A DNA stretch of 64,000 nt from Lachnospira multipara ATCC 19207 (GCF_000424105.1 NZ_AUJG01000001.1:489258-553257), one strand, 5' to 3'; positions 43,401 to 51,406 are shown, numbered from the stretch's first letter. The notes: generated by a model from the sequence alone, not told the origin. A program made the numbers and translations.

Positions 43401-46264
43401 GATTTTTTTTGCTTTATTTTAACGCTGTCTCATATTTGGGAAAATGGTTAAAAGCTAGAAATGAAAACAAGCATTTTTATGAGTCTGTTGATGATTTAAA
43501 GCAGATTATACGCAATCTTTATTGTAAAAAATGGAAGCATAATGAAATGGATTCTGAAACCTTTAATCTTAGTGCATATATATTAAAAGCCTATATATTG
43601 CTAGTTGAAAAGGAAGATGAACAATTCAAACGTCCTATAGAGTGTGAACTTGACAATGTATTTATAGATAATCCTGTTAATCAATTGATGGATCCTGGTA
43701 TGTTGTTATTCAGAAATAATACTCAAAGAATACAGAGTTGGATTGATGAATGGTTGGCTGATGATGGGAAAGTGTGGATGGAACCTCTTAGTGAAAGAAA
43801 CCGTATTATAAAAGAGTTTACCGATGCCAAAGAAAAGTATGATTATGAAAATGATTTGAGTTTGAGGGGAGCAATCGATAAAGTAAAATGGTCAATTATT
43901 GGATTTGCTTCGAATAATGAATACTGCGTTAATAACCTTTTAAATTGGTATAACAAGCTTGTTGATAAGAATCCTGAATTCATACAGAAGTATGGTGAAT
44001 ACATAAAAAGTATTTCTGATCAAATCGCTGTGTTAGGCGACAATAGAATGGATTATACGCTTGATTGCAAAATCTACTCTGATATTGGGAGCCTGGGGGA
44101 TTCACAGATACTGAATATGTTAAAGAATCGCCGAATATTTAGCCAAAGTATCTCGCAACCGTCATATTTTGTAGAAATGATAATTGGTTATCTCAAAGAC
44201 TGTAATAATACCAAAGAACAGCTGCTTTTTTTATGGTCAGTGGGAATTGGCTTACTAGATTGGAGATTAGAGAGCGACCATGGTACTATTGTTTCGCTGC
44301 AGCGAGCAATTGAAAAAAATGCATTAAGAAATGGAATTGTTAATATACGAGAGAATCTGTCTGAAATTGGACCGGCTTATGTTAATTTGGCAGCTAATCC
44401 GGTATTGTTTGAAATCCCAGATCGTTGGTGTGATGATGAGGAAAAGAGCAAGGATGTAGAGGATTCTAACAGAATAATTGAGGCGTATTATAATAACGAT
44501 AAGGATTCACCAAAAAACCATGAAGTCTCAACAGCGTTAAAAACACTATATTATGCAGATTCATTATCTGATGAACAAGTGGAACATATGCTATCATATG
44601 AAATTAGAAAATCTTCATATGGGCTGAGAGGTAATAGCATTATAGAATTCTTGCTTGAAATTGGAACGGAACAAGCTGTTGATAAGGCGGTTACGGAGTT
44701 TATTCATAATGGACTCAATAGTTACTTTTATCCTGCGCAAGATCTACCACTATTAATTGGCTGGAGGTTATGGGCAAAAGGTAAGGAATATACGGTAACT
44801 AGTTTAGATGACTTGATTTCTACCATTAATTGTTGGATGACAGCTGCAAATAATATTAAAGCACCAACACTAGATGAAGGATATGATTATTCCAGTTATT
44901 ATTCGTGTGAGGATAAAGAATTATATGAAGTACTTATTGAAATCCTCCTTATGATAATAATTTCCGAAGATGCCGATGCTGCTAGAACTGCTTTGGGTGG
45001 CTTGGCTGCATGTTTACGAGTTGATAAGCGGGTTCTGTATTTAATTGAAAATAGCTGGGGGCATATGCATTATCGTGCTAAAGAGTGGATACTTATGATT
45101 TATGAGTTGGTTTATATGATGTGTCCTGACTCAAGAGCTGAGATATATAATTGTTTAGTAAAGCATTCAAAAGATGATGATTTCAATGTTGCCTTATATG
45201 CAAGTATTCTCTGTGAAAATATAGATTGTAAATTTAAAAATAATTTTTTAATTGAAGAAAAAGAATTTTTTGCAGATATTCCAAAATACAGTCATAAGCG
45301 TTTAATTAAAACAAAAAGAACTACTCCATGGATTAATGGATATGATTGCGTGATGGAACAGATAGAGAGGTTAGAGAAACGATTGAATTGTGGTTTGGAG
45401 GACTTGGAGAGGAGAACAGCTTCATATTCAAATAGCATAGACGATGACTTTTCTTTACTACCCTTAAACAGGCAAAAAAGTGGAGGATGTTTGGTTGTAT
45501 GTGACAAAGTAAATAGTGCATTTTTCCGAGTTTTATATAAGGACTGGTTTGAGGGAAGGTGGAAAGGCCTTGAATCAGAATTGGCGAGAGTAATACTATC
45601 TGCTTCTGAACCATATACTTTACTTGTTTCGCCGTCAATATGGCCTTGGAACAATAATAAGTTTTTCACTTACGCAAAAGATGTTATTTTACAAGAAGAA
45701 GCTTCACGAAATAAAAACATTGAAGCTGTACTACAAACAGGTATTGGAAGTGATGAGGTAGTGTTGGCTGGCTCAATTGAAGATTATACATACAATCAAA
45801 AAGTTTTTGGATATCTCTTGAGTTACTTGAATATTCCAGAAATGAAAGAACAATATGCTTTGCCAGTGTTTGAGAGAAATGCTAGGCTGTTTTTGCAAGA
45901 GAGAAAAGACTATGTTGAAGGCAAAAGCGCAAACATTTCTATTCATCAGAATGGAATCGAAAGCTTTAAACAGAGTAATATAATGTGTGGTTTAAGAAAA
46001 ACGATTCTTTCAGAATTCGAATGGACTGTTCAATTTGATAAGGGTGCTTTAAAACTCGTTAATGGAGATAACAAAGAAATAGGAAGATTTGAGTGTTATT
46101 ATGGCGTTCATACGGACATAGCAAATCGAAATCCATCAAATCAACCATACTTGCAGCGTTGGATAGTTGACATAAATGCTTTTGATGAAGAAATTAAGCG
46201 ATGGAGATGCCCTTACGAAGTAAAAACAGTAACAGGATCAGTAATAGATAAGGCGGATGTCTAA
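40412..46264 (+). CDS. STAND NTPase with N-terminal restriction-like domain (Avs-like)
   Basis: 1950 aa. Residues ~10-200: a PD-(D/E)xK / Cap4(DUF4297)-like nuclease domain (YEWSVGQLYIVDML; acids in GLDDVVV at 49-51; FIQVKHT with Gln65-Lys67). Residues ~270-560: a STAND/NACHT-like NTPase with Walker A GVPGTGKT at 298-305 and Walker B VIAIDGLDHA near 402-411. The remaining ~1400 residues are alpha-helical repeats that fit a sensor for a large ligand. This three-part order is that of antiviral STAND (Avs) proteins, which detect conserved phage proteins and then activate the nuclease. GGGGAAA precedes the ATG. It stands alone, without a small partner gene. The target is unknown. Confidence 0.82.
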   Translation: MKYTDKTKPGMTDPYWYEWSVGQLYIVDMLNPDSHIQYVELQKDVQLGLDDVVVTYDDGTTRFIQVKHTRAEDTLTFGDLVSTKETKSSLLGELASSWGKEKDNYIKSEVYIFTNRRAGDREASAGTNNSIKRPPLTKFYKELQKKVTEVDSFEKLQFEGYEEAWKEWCEQLSGISNNSDKLLFLRSLHIETEQPDLEQLGIEIKDKLKLYLSVGDETAEILLSKLDHALRKWTVSSRKSSRITVEDVYSELSAKENVISYNHDIIPVNPFFSSRQELVDRLELSLQKNTQRVIYLSGVPGTGKTNIVSKLCCKKDSIIDIRYYAYEPIDPGKEYLPADVSERVDRNVFWDTLLNQLREILRGQLYRYRVPVSTSFMRLEDKRREFFRIASEFASNRGRAFVIAIDGLDHAARAGIKENTFLPSLPNPEYIPDNVEIIIAGQPKEYYGNYPDWMFSESSNIKEFEVPNIQQDDIKSLVDDKCHNLSDSNKTIVTDIVCKYAGGNTLAAIFAVHEAVNCNDPAILDDRLRKRKLSGNIQEYYRQIWEDAKKKMQIPFVDYKMAGVFAFFNEAISASKLNMIFKEEGISTSNWNNVLKALSPLLQEKNGLYTVLHNDVRVYLSSIIGRDVEHVKEIYSGLVNYYISLETKSIGYYRDIFRFLISAGRISEFKSIFSPEYVIEAYVNGIELDVIRKNTDELMRFAISETPLDWDNLRCLTMGYLTIEQIDRSSYEILDATFRKTRRSINVQPYECYITPAEKWNVNILLDVLQLVDDLFENNELDRGKTLFYNWLGDSSIKDVINLISDGDKDHYLENGKKVADLLSKACVNCGNYKLLCDLSTVENKSFIEEFVEQTESLIIEKLHGRELEEALNSLDILLIEPIIVGIKKLLDANRFEDITAIRQSLQRRKVTNPMSKLLLTFLKIITGTVDWEVEDSVNIWEEIESVKLPDVEIENLMAYYSVYALVAAYLQDKSRSIVANEVTNMYIAAHKYQKPRFFLLYFNAVSYLGKWLKARNENKHFYESVDDLKQIIRNLYCKKWKHNEMDSETFNLSAYILKAYILLVEKEDEQFKRPIECELDNVFIDNPVNQLMDPGMLLFRNNTQRIQSWIDEWLADDGKVWMEPLSERNRIIKEFTDAKEKYDYENDLSLRGAIDKVKWSIIGFASNNEYCVNNLLNWYNKLVDKNPEFIQKYGEYIKSISDQIAVLGDNRMDYTLDCKIYSDIGSLGDSQILNMLKNRRIFSQSISQPSYFVEMIIGYLKDCNNTKEQLLFLWSVGIGLLDWRLESDHGTIVSLQRAIEKNALRNGIVNIRENLSEIGPAYVNLAANPVLFEIPDRWCDDEEKSKDVEDSNRIIEAYYNNDKDSPKNHEVSTALKTLYYADSLSDEQVEHMLSYEIRKSSYGLRGNSIIEFLLEIGTEQAVDKAVTEFIHNGLNSYFYPAQDLPLLIGWRLWAKGKEYTVTSLDDLISTINCWMTAANNIKAPTLDEGYDYSSYYSCEDKELYEVLIEILLMIIISEDADAARTALGGLAACLRVDKRVLYLIENSWGHMHYRAKEWILMIYELVYMMCPDSRAEIYNCLVKHSKDDDFNVALYASILCENIDCKFKNNFLIEEKEFFADIPKYSHKRLIKTKRTTPWINGYDCVMEQIERLEKRLNCGLEDLERRTASYSNSIDDDFSLLPLNRQKSGGCLVVCDKVNSAFFRVLYKDWFEGRWKGLESELARVILSASEPYTLLVSPSIWPWNNNKFFTYAKDVILQEEASRNKNIEAVLQTGIGSDEVVLAGSIEDYTYNQKVFGYLLSYLNIPEMKEQYALPVFERNARLFLQERKDYVEGKSANISIHQNGIESFKQSNIMCGLRKTILSEFEWTVQFDKGALKLVNGDNKEIGRFECYYGVHTDIANRNPSNQPYLQRWIVDINAFDEEIKRWRCPYEVKTVTGSVIDKADV

Positions 46265-46287
46265 TTACCCAAAGAATAGAAGAGTTG

Positions 46288-46350
46288 TTAGCAATTAGTA
46301 TTAGGCTATTAGAAATTAGGTTAGCATTAGTTTTAGATTAGTATCATTAG
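46288..46350. repeat. TTAG-rich tract
   Basis: Ten TTAG tetramers in 63 bases, spaced 5-9 bp apart, between the STAND gene and a LexA remnant. Origin unknown; possibly slippage products. Confidence 0.6.
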
Positions 46351-46382
46351 TATCAGCAAAAGCCTGTCTATATATTTCCAGC

Positions 46383-46672
46383 AGATTTATACTGAACAGA
46401 CTAAGAAGGTTCAGATTGAGTTTACGAGCGTGGCACTACTTGGTGCTGTTTCCTGCGGCGTTCCTACGCTGGAGGAAGAGTATGCAGAAGAGTATGTGGC
46501 ATTGCCTGTTTCTATGTTTGGTAACGGAACTTTTTTCCTACTTAGAGCTAATGTCGAGTCTATGATGGAAGTGTGTTGGTTACCATATCCGCAAATGAAA
46601 GTGTTAGATATGGTTTTTTGGCAGATAGATTTTGATAAGGATTTAAATAACGGTTCACGCAAGGCTTATTAA
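46383..46672 (+). pseudogene. LexA/S24-peptidase repressor remnant
   Basis: The frame reads IYTEQTKKVQIEF then LLGAVSCGVPTLEEEYAEEY and VALPVSMFGNGTFFLLRAN, the cleavage-site and first half of the S24 catalytic domain of LexA-type repressors (normally ...GxVxAGxPxxAEE...FFLLRxxGDSM). The catalytic Ser motif is altered (VESMMEV) and the following residues leave the family. The DNA-binding half is missing. A relic of a phage or SOS repressor. Confidence 0.65.
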
Positions 46673-46691
46673 TAATTAGGGGGTATTATCT

Positions 46692-47792
46692 ATGCCATTT
46701 CAAATAGTTAGAAACGACATTACAAAAATGCAAGTTGATGCCATAGTAAACACAGCAAACCCTATGCCAGGATATGGTGCAGGGATTGATAGTGCTGTCT
46801 ATGAAGCGGCTGGTAAAGATAAGCTTTTAGCAAAACGTCACAAGATAGGTGCTATTGATAGAGGTACATCTGTTATTACTGATGGTTATAATTTACCGGC
46901 AAAATTCATCATTCATACAGTGGGAACAGCTTGGCAAGGTGGTAAAGCTGGTGAGGAAGATATTATTAGAAAATGTTATCGAAGTGTGTTTGAAGTTGCG
47001 GTTAATAACAATATCTCAAGCCTTGCAATACCGCTTTTAGCTTCAGGTAGCTACGGATTTCCGAAAGGCATTGCTCTAAGGATAGCACTGTCTGAGATTG
47101 AAGCATTCATGTCGGAGAGTGATATGGATGTTTACCTTGTGGTTTTTGATGAAAAATCAGTTTCCTTGTCTTCTGAATTGTATGGGGATATAGATGAGTA
47201 TATCAATGACAATTATGTAGAAGAAAAGAATCAAGTAGAATATTCAGATTTATATGGAAGAAATGAAAGGGTTGTACAGAGGTCTGAATCTTTTGCAGGC
47301 GGATTAGCTTTTAATGTCGCTGCTCCAACATTTTCAAAAGCAAATAATGCTGCACGTAAAGATGAAGAGGAAATGCTTTCTGATGTGTGCTTATCAGAAT
47401 CGATATTAGAGGAAGAAAGAAGCCTAGACGATGTCGTAAATAATCTGGACAAAACCTTTATGGAACTTGTTTTTTCATTTGCTGATGCCAAAGGACTTAC
47501 TGATGTTGAGGTTCAAAAGAAGGCGAATCTTGATAGAAAGGCATTTTCTAAGCTAAAATGTGGAACTACAAAGAATCCTAGTAAATCCACAGCTCTTGCT
47601 TTAGCAGTAGCCCTAGAATTGAATTTAGATGATACAAAGGATCTTCTTTCAAGAGCAGGACTGGCATTATCTCCATGCAGTAAGCAGGATGTTATAGTGC
47701 AGTACTTTATCGAGAAGAAAGCTTTTGACATATATGAAATCAATCTAGCTCTTTTTGAACATGGAGAACAACTGCTTGGTACGCAAGTCTAG
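46692..47792 (+). CDS. Macrodomain protein with C-terminal HTH-like domain
   Basis: 366 aa. Residues ~1-165 are a macrodomain: VRNDITKMQVDAIVNTANP, the GAGIDSAVYEAAG loop and PLLASGSYGFPKG bind ADP-ribose. A ~75-residue charged linker follows, then residues ~255-360 form a helical domain (TDVEVQKKANLDRKAFSKLK, AVALELNLDDTKDLLSRAG) like an XRE-type helix-turn-helix. AGGGGG precedes the ATG. It stands 93 bases before a vWA gene and an ADP-ribosylglycohydrolase, forming an ADP-ribose operon; it may regulate genes in response to ADP-ribose (inference). Confidence 0.88.
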   Translation: MPFQIVRNDITKMQVDAIVNTANPMPGYGAGIDSAVYEAAGKDKLLAKRHKIGAIDRGTSVITDGYNLPAKFIIHTVGTAWQGGKAGEEDIIRKCYRSVFEVAVNNNISSLAIPLLASGSYGFPKGIALRIALSEIEAFMSESDMDVYLVVFDEKSVSLSSELYGDIDEYINDNYVEEKNQVEYSDLYGRNERVVQRSESFAGGLAFNVAAPTFSKANNAARKDEEEMLSDVCLSESILEEERSLDDVVNNLDKTFMELVFSFADAKGLTDVEVQKKANLDRKAFSKLKCGTTKNPSKSTALALAVALELNLDDTKDLLSRAGLALSPCSKQDVIVQYFIEKKAFDIYEINLALFEHGEQLLGTQV

Positions 47793-47885
47793 TAAATGTC
47801 GCCTGGCAAGTGACCGGCATAAATTAATATCAAGATATAATTACCTCAGAAACAAGCAAATAAGCTAATTACGGAGGTAATCACT

Positions 47886-48575
47886 ATGAGAGAAAACTTA
47901 ACAGAAATCGTATTTATTCTTGATAGAAGTGGCTCTATGAGCGGACTTGAATCTGATACTATTGGTGGATTTAATTCCATGATAGCTAAGCAGCAGAAAG
48001 AAGAAGGTGAGGCTATTGTTTCCACCGTTCTTTTTGGTGATGAAACAGATGTAATTCATGACAGAGTAGCTATTGGTGAAGTAAAGAAACTTACAGAAGA
48101 AGATTATTATGTTCGTGGCTGCACAGCACTTTTGGATGCGGTAGGTGGAGTAATTCATCATATCGGTAATGTTCATAAGTATGCAAGAGAAGAAGATAGA
48201 CCGGCTAAGACCTTGTTTGTTATTACAACAGATGGCTTGGAAAATGCTAGCAGACATTATTCTTTCAAGGATGTTAAGCGACTAATCAAGCGTCAGCAAG
48301 AAAAGTATCACTGGGAATTCATTTTCCTAGGAGCCAATATTGATGCTATAGAAGTTGCAGAAAATATGGGCATTAGTAAAGACAGAGCAGCAAATTATAA
48401 TTGTGATGAAGTAGGAACAGCCCTTAATTATCAGGTTCTTGAAGCTGCCGTAACACGAGTAAGAAAATGTAAAGCTGCAGATATGGCTATGACATTTGCA
48501 GGTGGCGCATGGAAAGCAGACATTGATCGTGATTACGAGAAACGCGGTAAGAAGAACGGAAGGAGAGCAAGATAA
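47886..48575 (+). CDS. von Willebrand factor type A (vWA) domain protein
   Basis: 229-aa cytoplasmic vWA protein with an intact MIDAS: DRSGSMSG at residues 13-20, a Thr in the TALLDAVGG region and the Asp of TTDGLEN. No signal peptide. AATTACGGAGG is the ribosome site. Such solo vWA proteins (TerY-like) accompany stress and defence operons and probably scaffold metal-dependent complexes. The stop codon overlaps the next gene's ATG (TAATG). Confidence 0.88.
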   Translation: MRENLTEIVFILDRSGSMSGLESDTIGGFNSMIAKQQKEEGEAIVSTVLFGDETDVIHDRVAIGEVKKLTEEDYYVRGCTALLDAVGGVIHHIGNVHKYAREEDRPAKTLFVITTDGLENASRHYSFKDVKRLIKRQQEKYHWEFIFLGANIDAIEVAENMGISKDRAANYNCDEVGTALNYQVLEAAVTRVRKCKAADMAMTFAGGAWKADIDRDYEKRGKKNGRRAR

Positions 48576-49474
48576 TGATTGGTGCAATTATTGGAGATAT
48601 TGTCGGTAGCCCTTATGAATTTGATCGCGGTGAGAAGATAAAGGATTTTGGCCCATTATTCATAGATGAATCTGAATATACAGATGATTCTGTTATGACA
48701 ATTGCCGTAGCAGATGGCCTTATGAAGGCAGGTCTTAAGAAAGCAGGTCTTATGAAAGCAGATCCTATGAAAGCTGGTCTGAATTGCGATAATGAAACAA
48801 TTAGACATGAACTAATAAAGGCAATGAAGACTTGGGGACGTAAGTATCCAAAAGCTGGATATGGAGGCAGATTTATTTGGTGGTTACAGCATGAGGATGA
48901 AGGTCCATATGGAAGCTGGGGCAATGGTTCTGCTATGCGTGTTTCTTCTGTTGGATGGCTTTATGACACCTTAGATCGTACAAGAGAAGTAGCAAGGATT
49001 ACAGCAGAAGTAACTCATAATCATCCTGAAGGAATAAAAGGTGCAGAAGCTACAGCTTCAGCAATTTTCCTAGCTCGTACAGGAAAATCAAAGGATGAGA
49101 TTAGAAAATATATTGTGGATGAGTTTGGATATGATTTATCAAGAACACTTGATGAGATCCGCCCAGCATATCGACATGTAGAAAGCTGCCAGGAAACAGT
49201 TCCTGAAGCAATCACAGCCTTCTTGGAAGGAACTGATTTTGAAGACGTAGTTCGATGTGCAGTATCTCTCGGTGGAGATTGTGATACGTTAACTTGTATC
49301 GCAGCTGGAATTGCAGAAGCGTTCTATGGTGTTCCTGATAATTATAAAGAGGAAGCGCTATCTAGGATTGAACCGGATATGCGGCAGCGTTCTATGGTGT
49401 TCCTGATAATTATAAAGAGGAAGCGCTATCTAGGATTGAACCGGATATGCGGCAGGTGTATGAGCGATTTTTAA
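48575..49474 (+). CDS. ADP-ribosylglycohydrolase (DraG family) with altered C-terminus
   Basis: 299-aa DraG-type ADP-ribosyl hydrolase. N-terminal MIGAIIGDIVGSPYEF and YTDDSVMT supply metal ligands; GSWGNGSAMR and GGDCDTLTCIAAGIA complete the site. Two oddities: a 4 x 15-bp repeat at 48722-48781 inserts KAGL-type units into the first helix, and a 68-bp tandem duplication (49318-49453) shifts the frame, replacing the normal ending DMRQVYERFLKIS by an unrelated basic tail. Catalytic residues precede the shift, so activity may survive. It ends the macrodomain/vWA operon. Confidence 0.85.
   Translation: MIGAIIGDIVGSPYEFDRGEKIKDFGPLFIDESEYTDDSVMTIAVADGLMKAGLKKAGLMKADPMKAGLNCDNETIRHELIKAMKTWGRKYPKAGYGGRFIWWLQHEDEGPYGSWGNGSAMRVSSVGWLYDTLDRTREVARITAEVTHNHPEGIKGAEATASAIFLARTGKSKDEIRKYIVDEFGYDLSRTLDEIRPAYRHVESCQETVPEAITAFLEGTDFEDVVRCAVSLGGDCDTLTCIAAGIAEAFYGVPDNYKEEALSRIEPDMRQRSMVFLIIIKRKRYLGLNRICGRCMSDF
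48722..48781 (+). repeat. 4 x 15-bp in-frame tandem repeat
   Basis: Units ATGAAGGCAGGTCTT, AAGAAAGCAGGTCTT, ATGAAAGCAGATCCT, ATGAAAGCTGGTCTG encode MKAGL, KKAGL, MKADP, MKAGL inside the ADP-ribosylglycohydrolase. Confidence 0.9.
49318..49453 (+). repeat. 68-bp tandem duplication
   Basis: AGCGTTCTATGGTG...ATGCGGC occurs twice in a row with a period of 68 bp and no visible divergence. 68 is not a multiple of three, so the second unit is read in another frame. The single-copy remnant at ~51300-51373 shows the ancestral form. Confidence 0.92.
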
Positions 49475-49599
49475 AGATAAGTAAGTAAAATAAAAATTGA
49501 AAAATGCTGAAATGGTGGGATTTATATAGGAAAGTTTCATTACAGTCTCACCATAGTCTCACTGAGTCTCATGTGTAAATGAGACTTTATGAGACTTAC

Positions 49600-49659
49600 A
49601 GCATGCTTTACATTGGTGTACATATGGTGTAAAATATATACACCAATGTAAAGTATGCT
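49600..49659 (+). promoter_or_regulatory. Long inverted repeat, likely AbiEi operator
   Basis: 21-bp arms (one mismatch): AGCATGCTTTACATTGGTGT-A and its complement ending AAAGTATGCT, around an 18-bp centre containing TGTAAAATATA. AbiEi antitoxins repress their own promoter by binding inverted repeats. A related repeat with the same right half is at 61325-61378. Confidence 0.75.
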
Positions 49660-49671
49660 GAGGTGACATAT

Positions 49672-50265
49672 ATGACTAAGTTTGAAGAAATTGATGAATT
49701 GTTAGAACAAAATAATGGATACTTATTTTCGAAAGATGTAGAGAAAGCCGGAATCTCCAGAACGTATTTGGCTAGCTATGTTAAGGAAAGAGGACTGGAG
49801 AAGGTATCAAAAGGAATTTATATTTCGCCGGACACATGGGAGGATGAATTGTACATTCTCCAGCTTCGTTATCCTAAAGTTGTTTTTTTCGGAGAAACTG
49901 CGTTGTATCTTCATGGATTGATTGATAGAGAATACTCACAGATTGCTGTGACGGTTCCACCAAGATTTAATCGGACCAGATTATTGTCTGAAGGGGTTGT
50001 GATTCGGCAAGAACAAGAGGCTAATTATAATCTTGGAATCACAGAATTACAAACAAATTTTGGAAACACAGTTAGGGTCTATGATGTGGAAAAGACGATT
50101 TGTGATCTTGTAAAACTGAGAGGCAAAATAGAAGTTCAACATTATCAGACTGCAATTAAGTCATATATGAGAAGAAAAGATAAGGACTTAATGCGTTTGC
50201 TTAAGTATGCAGAAGCTTTAAGAATTCGAGATGAAATCATGAAATACATTGAGGTGATGGTATGA
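49672..50265 (+). CDS. abiEi: Type IV antitoxin, AbiEi family
   Basis: 197-aa antitoxin. The N-terminal winged helix (FEEIDELLEQNNGYLFSKDV, EKVSKGIYISPDTWEDELY) binds DNA; the C-terminal part (VYDVEKTICDLVKLRGKI, LLKYAEALRIRDEI) matches the AbiEi domain. ATG 49672 follows TGAGGTG by six bases; a GTG at 49663 is an alternative. The ATGA overlap with the toxin gene shows an operon. It represses its own promoter through the inverted repeat upstream and neutralises the toxin without direct binding in known systems. Confidence 0.9.
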   Translation: MTKFEEIDELLEQNNGYLFSKDVEKAGISRTYLASYVKERGLEKVSKGIYISPDTWEDELYILQLRYPKVVFFGETALYLHGLIDREYSQIAVTVPPRFNRTRLLSEGVVIRQEQEANYNLGITELQTNFGNTVRVYDVEKTICDLVKLRGKIEVQHYQTAIKSYMRRKDKDLMRLLKYAEALRIRDEIMKYIEVMV

Positions 50266-51095
50266 TAAAAACTGCTATACAGCTAAAAGCAAAGATAAGA
50301 AATATATCCGGTGGTGATAGCAAAGTTGCTATGTCTATGATACGAGTATACTTTATGGAAAGATTTTTGGAACGTGTCTCAATATCAGCGTATAAGAATC
50401 AGTTTGTGTTAAAAGGTGGGATGCTTGTTTCTTCATTGGTTGGGTTAAATAGTCGCGCAACAATGGACATTGATGCTACCGTGCAGGCGCTTCCATTGAC
50501 GCAGGAAGAGATTGAAAAGATTGTAAATGAAATTGGTGGGATTCCGTTAGAAGATAACGTGTCTTTTGAAATCAAATTCATAGAAACAATTATGGATGAA
50601 TTTGATTATCCGGGTGTACGTGTACATATGGAAGGAAAACTTGATAATCTTAAGCAGCCGATTAAAATTGATATATCGACTGATGATGTAATAACCCCGC
50701 GAGCAGTAGAGTATGGGTATCAATTGATGTTTGAAGATAGAGATATTGAATTGCAGTCATACAATATCGAAACTCTATTAGCTGAAAAATTACAGACTAT
50801 TCTTAGTCGTGGATTTGCGAACACGAGAGCGCGAGACTTTTATGATGTTTACGAGATTACTCATAAGAAGTCTTTTGATGGAGAAACATTAAAGACGGCA
50901 TTTTTAGCTACGTGCGAGAAAAGAGGTACAGTGTTCACACCTGAACAGATGCAAACGATTCTTGAGGACATAGGTTCTGATAAGCAGATGAGAGAACGTT
51001 GGAACCAATTTAAGAAAAATAATTATTATGTTGAGGATTTAAGCTTTGATGAAGTAATGGATTCTGTTCAAAATCTAGTGGTATCTTTCTTATAA
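50262..51095 (+). CDS. abiEii: Nucleotidyltransferase toxin, AbiEii family
   Basis: 277-aa toxin with the nucleotidyltransferase core QFVLKGGMLVSSLVG (Lys and Gly motif at ~48-52) and the catalytic pair in TMDIDATVQ, then VKIDISTDD-type third acid (IKIDIST) and the conserved LLAEKLQTILSRG...RARDFYDVYEI. AbiEii-like toxins transfer nucleotides to tRNA acceptor stems and stop translation in phage-infected cells. Complete, with start fixed by the ATGA overlap. Confidence 0.92.
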   Translation: MIKTAIQLKAKIRNISGGDSKVAMSMIRVYFMERFLERVSISAYKNQFVLKGGMLVSSLVGLNSRATMDIDATVQALPLTQEEIEKIVNEIGGIPLEDNVSFEIKFIETIMDEFDYPGVRVHMEGKLDNLKQPIKIDISTDDVITPRAVEYGYQLMFEDRDIELQSYNIETLLAEKLQTILSRGFANTRARDFYDVYEITHKKSFDGETLKTAFLATCEKRGTVFTPEQMQTILEDIGSDKQMRERWNQFKKNNYYVEDLSFDEVMDSVQNLVVSFL

Positions 51096-51140
51096 TAGAA
51101 TTACGAAGGGCACTTAGGCTTAAGTGACCTTGATTAATAC

Positions 51141-51406
51141 AAAAAGACATGAAGTAATAAAGGCAATGAAGACCTGGGGGCGTAAGTATCCAAAATCATA
51201 ATTATCCTGAAGGAACTGATTTTGAGGACGTAGTTCGATGCGCAGTATCTCTCGGTGGAGATTGTGATACGTTAACTTGTATCGCAGCTAGAATTGCAGA
51301 AGCGTTCTATGGTGTTCCTGATAATTATAAAGAGGAAGCGCTATCTAGGATTGAGCCGGATATGCGGCAGGTGTATGAGCGGTTTTTAATGGTACGTATT
51401 TCATAA
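51141..51406 (+). pseudogene. Internally deleted second copy of the ADP-ribosylglycohydrolase
   Basis: Matches three separated pieces of 48575-49474: bases around 48806-48862 (ATAAAGGCAATGAAGAC), a few bases of TCATAATTATCCTGAAGGA (49018-49032), and then 49227-49489. Junctions fall at short shared sequences (AAAA and GAAGGA), typical of deletion by microhomology. It lacks the 68-bp duplication and ends DMRQVYERFLMV. Confidence 0.85.

Noticed and set aside
45292..45669. Minus-strand open frames inside the STAND gene
   Set aside because: Antisense shadows without ribosome sites or protein-like composition.
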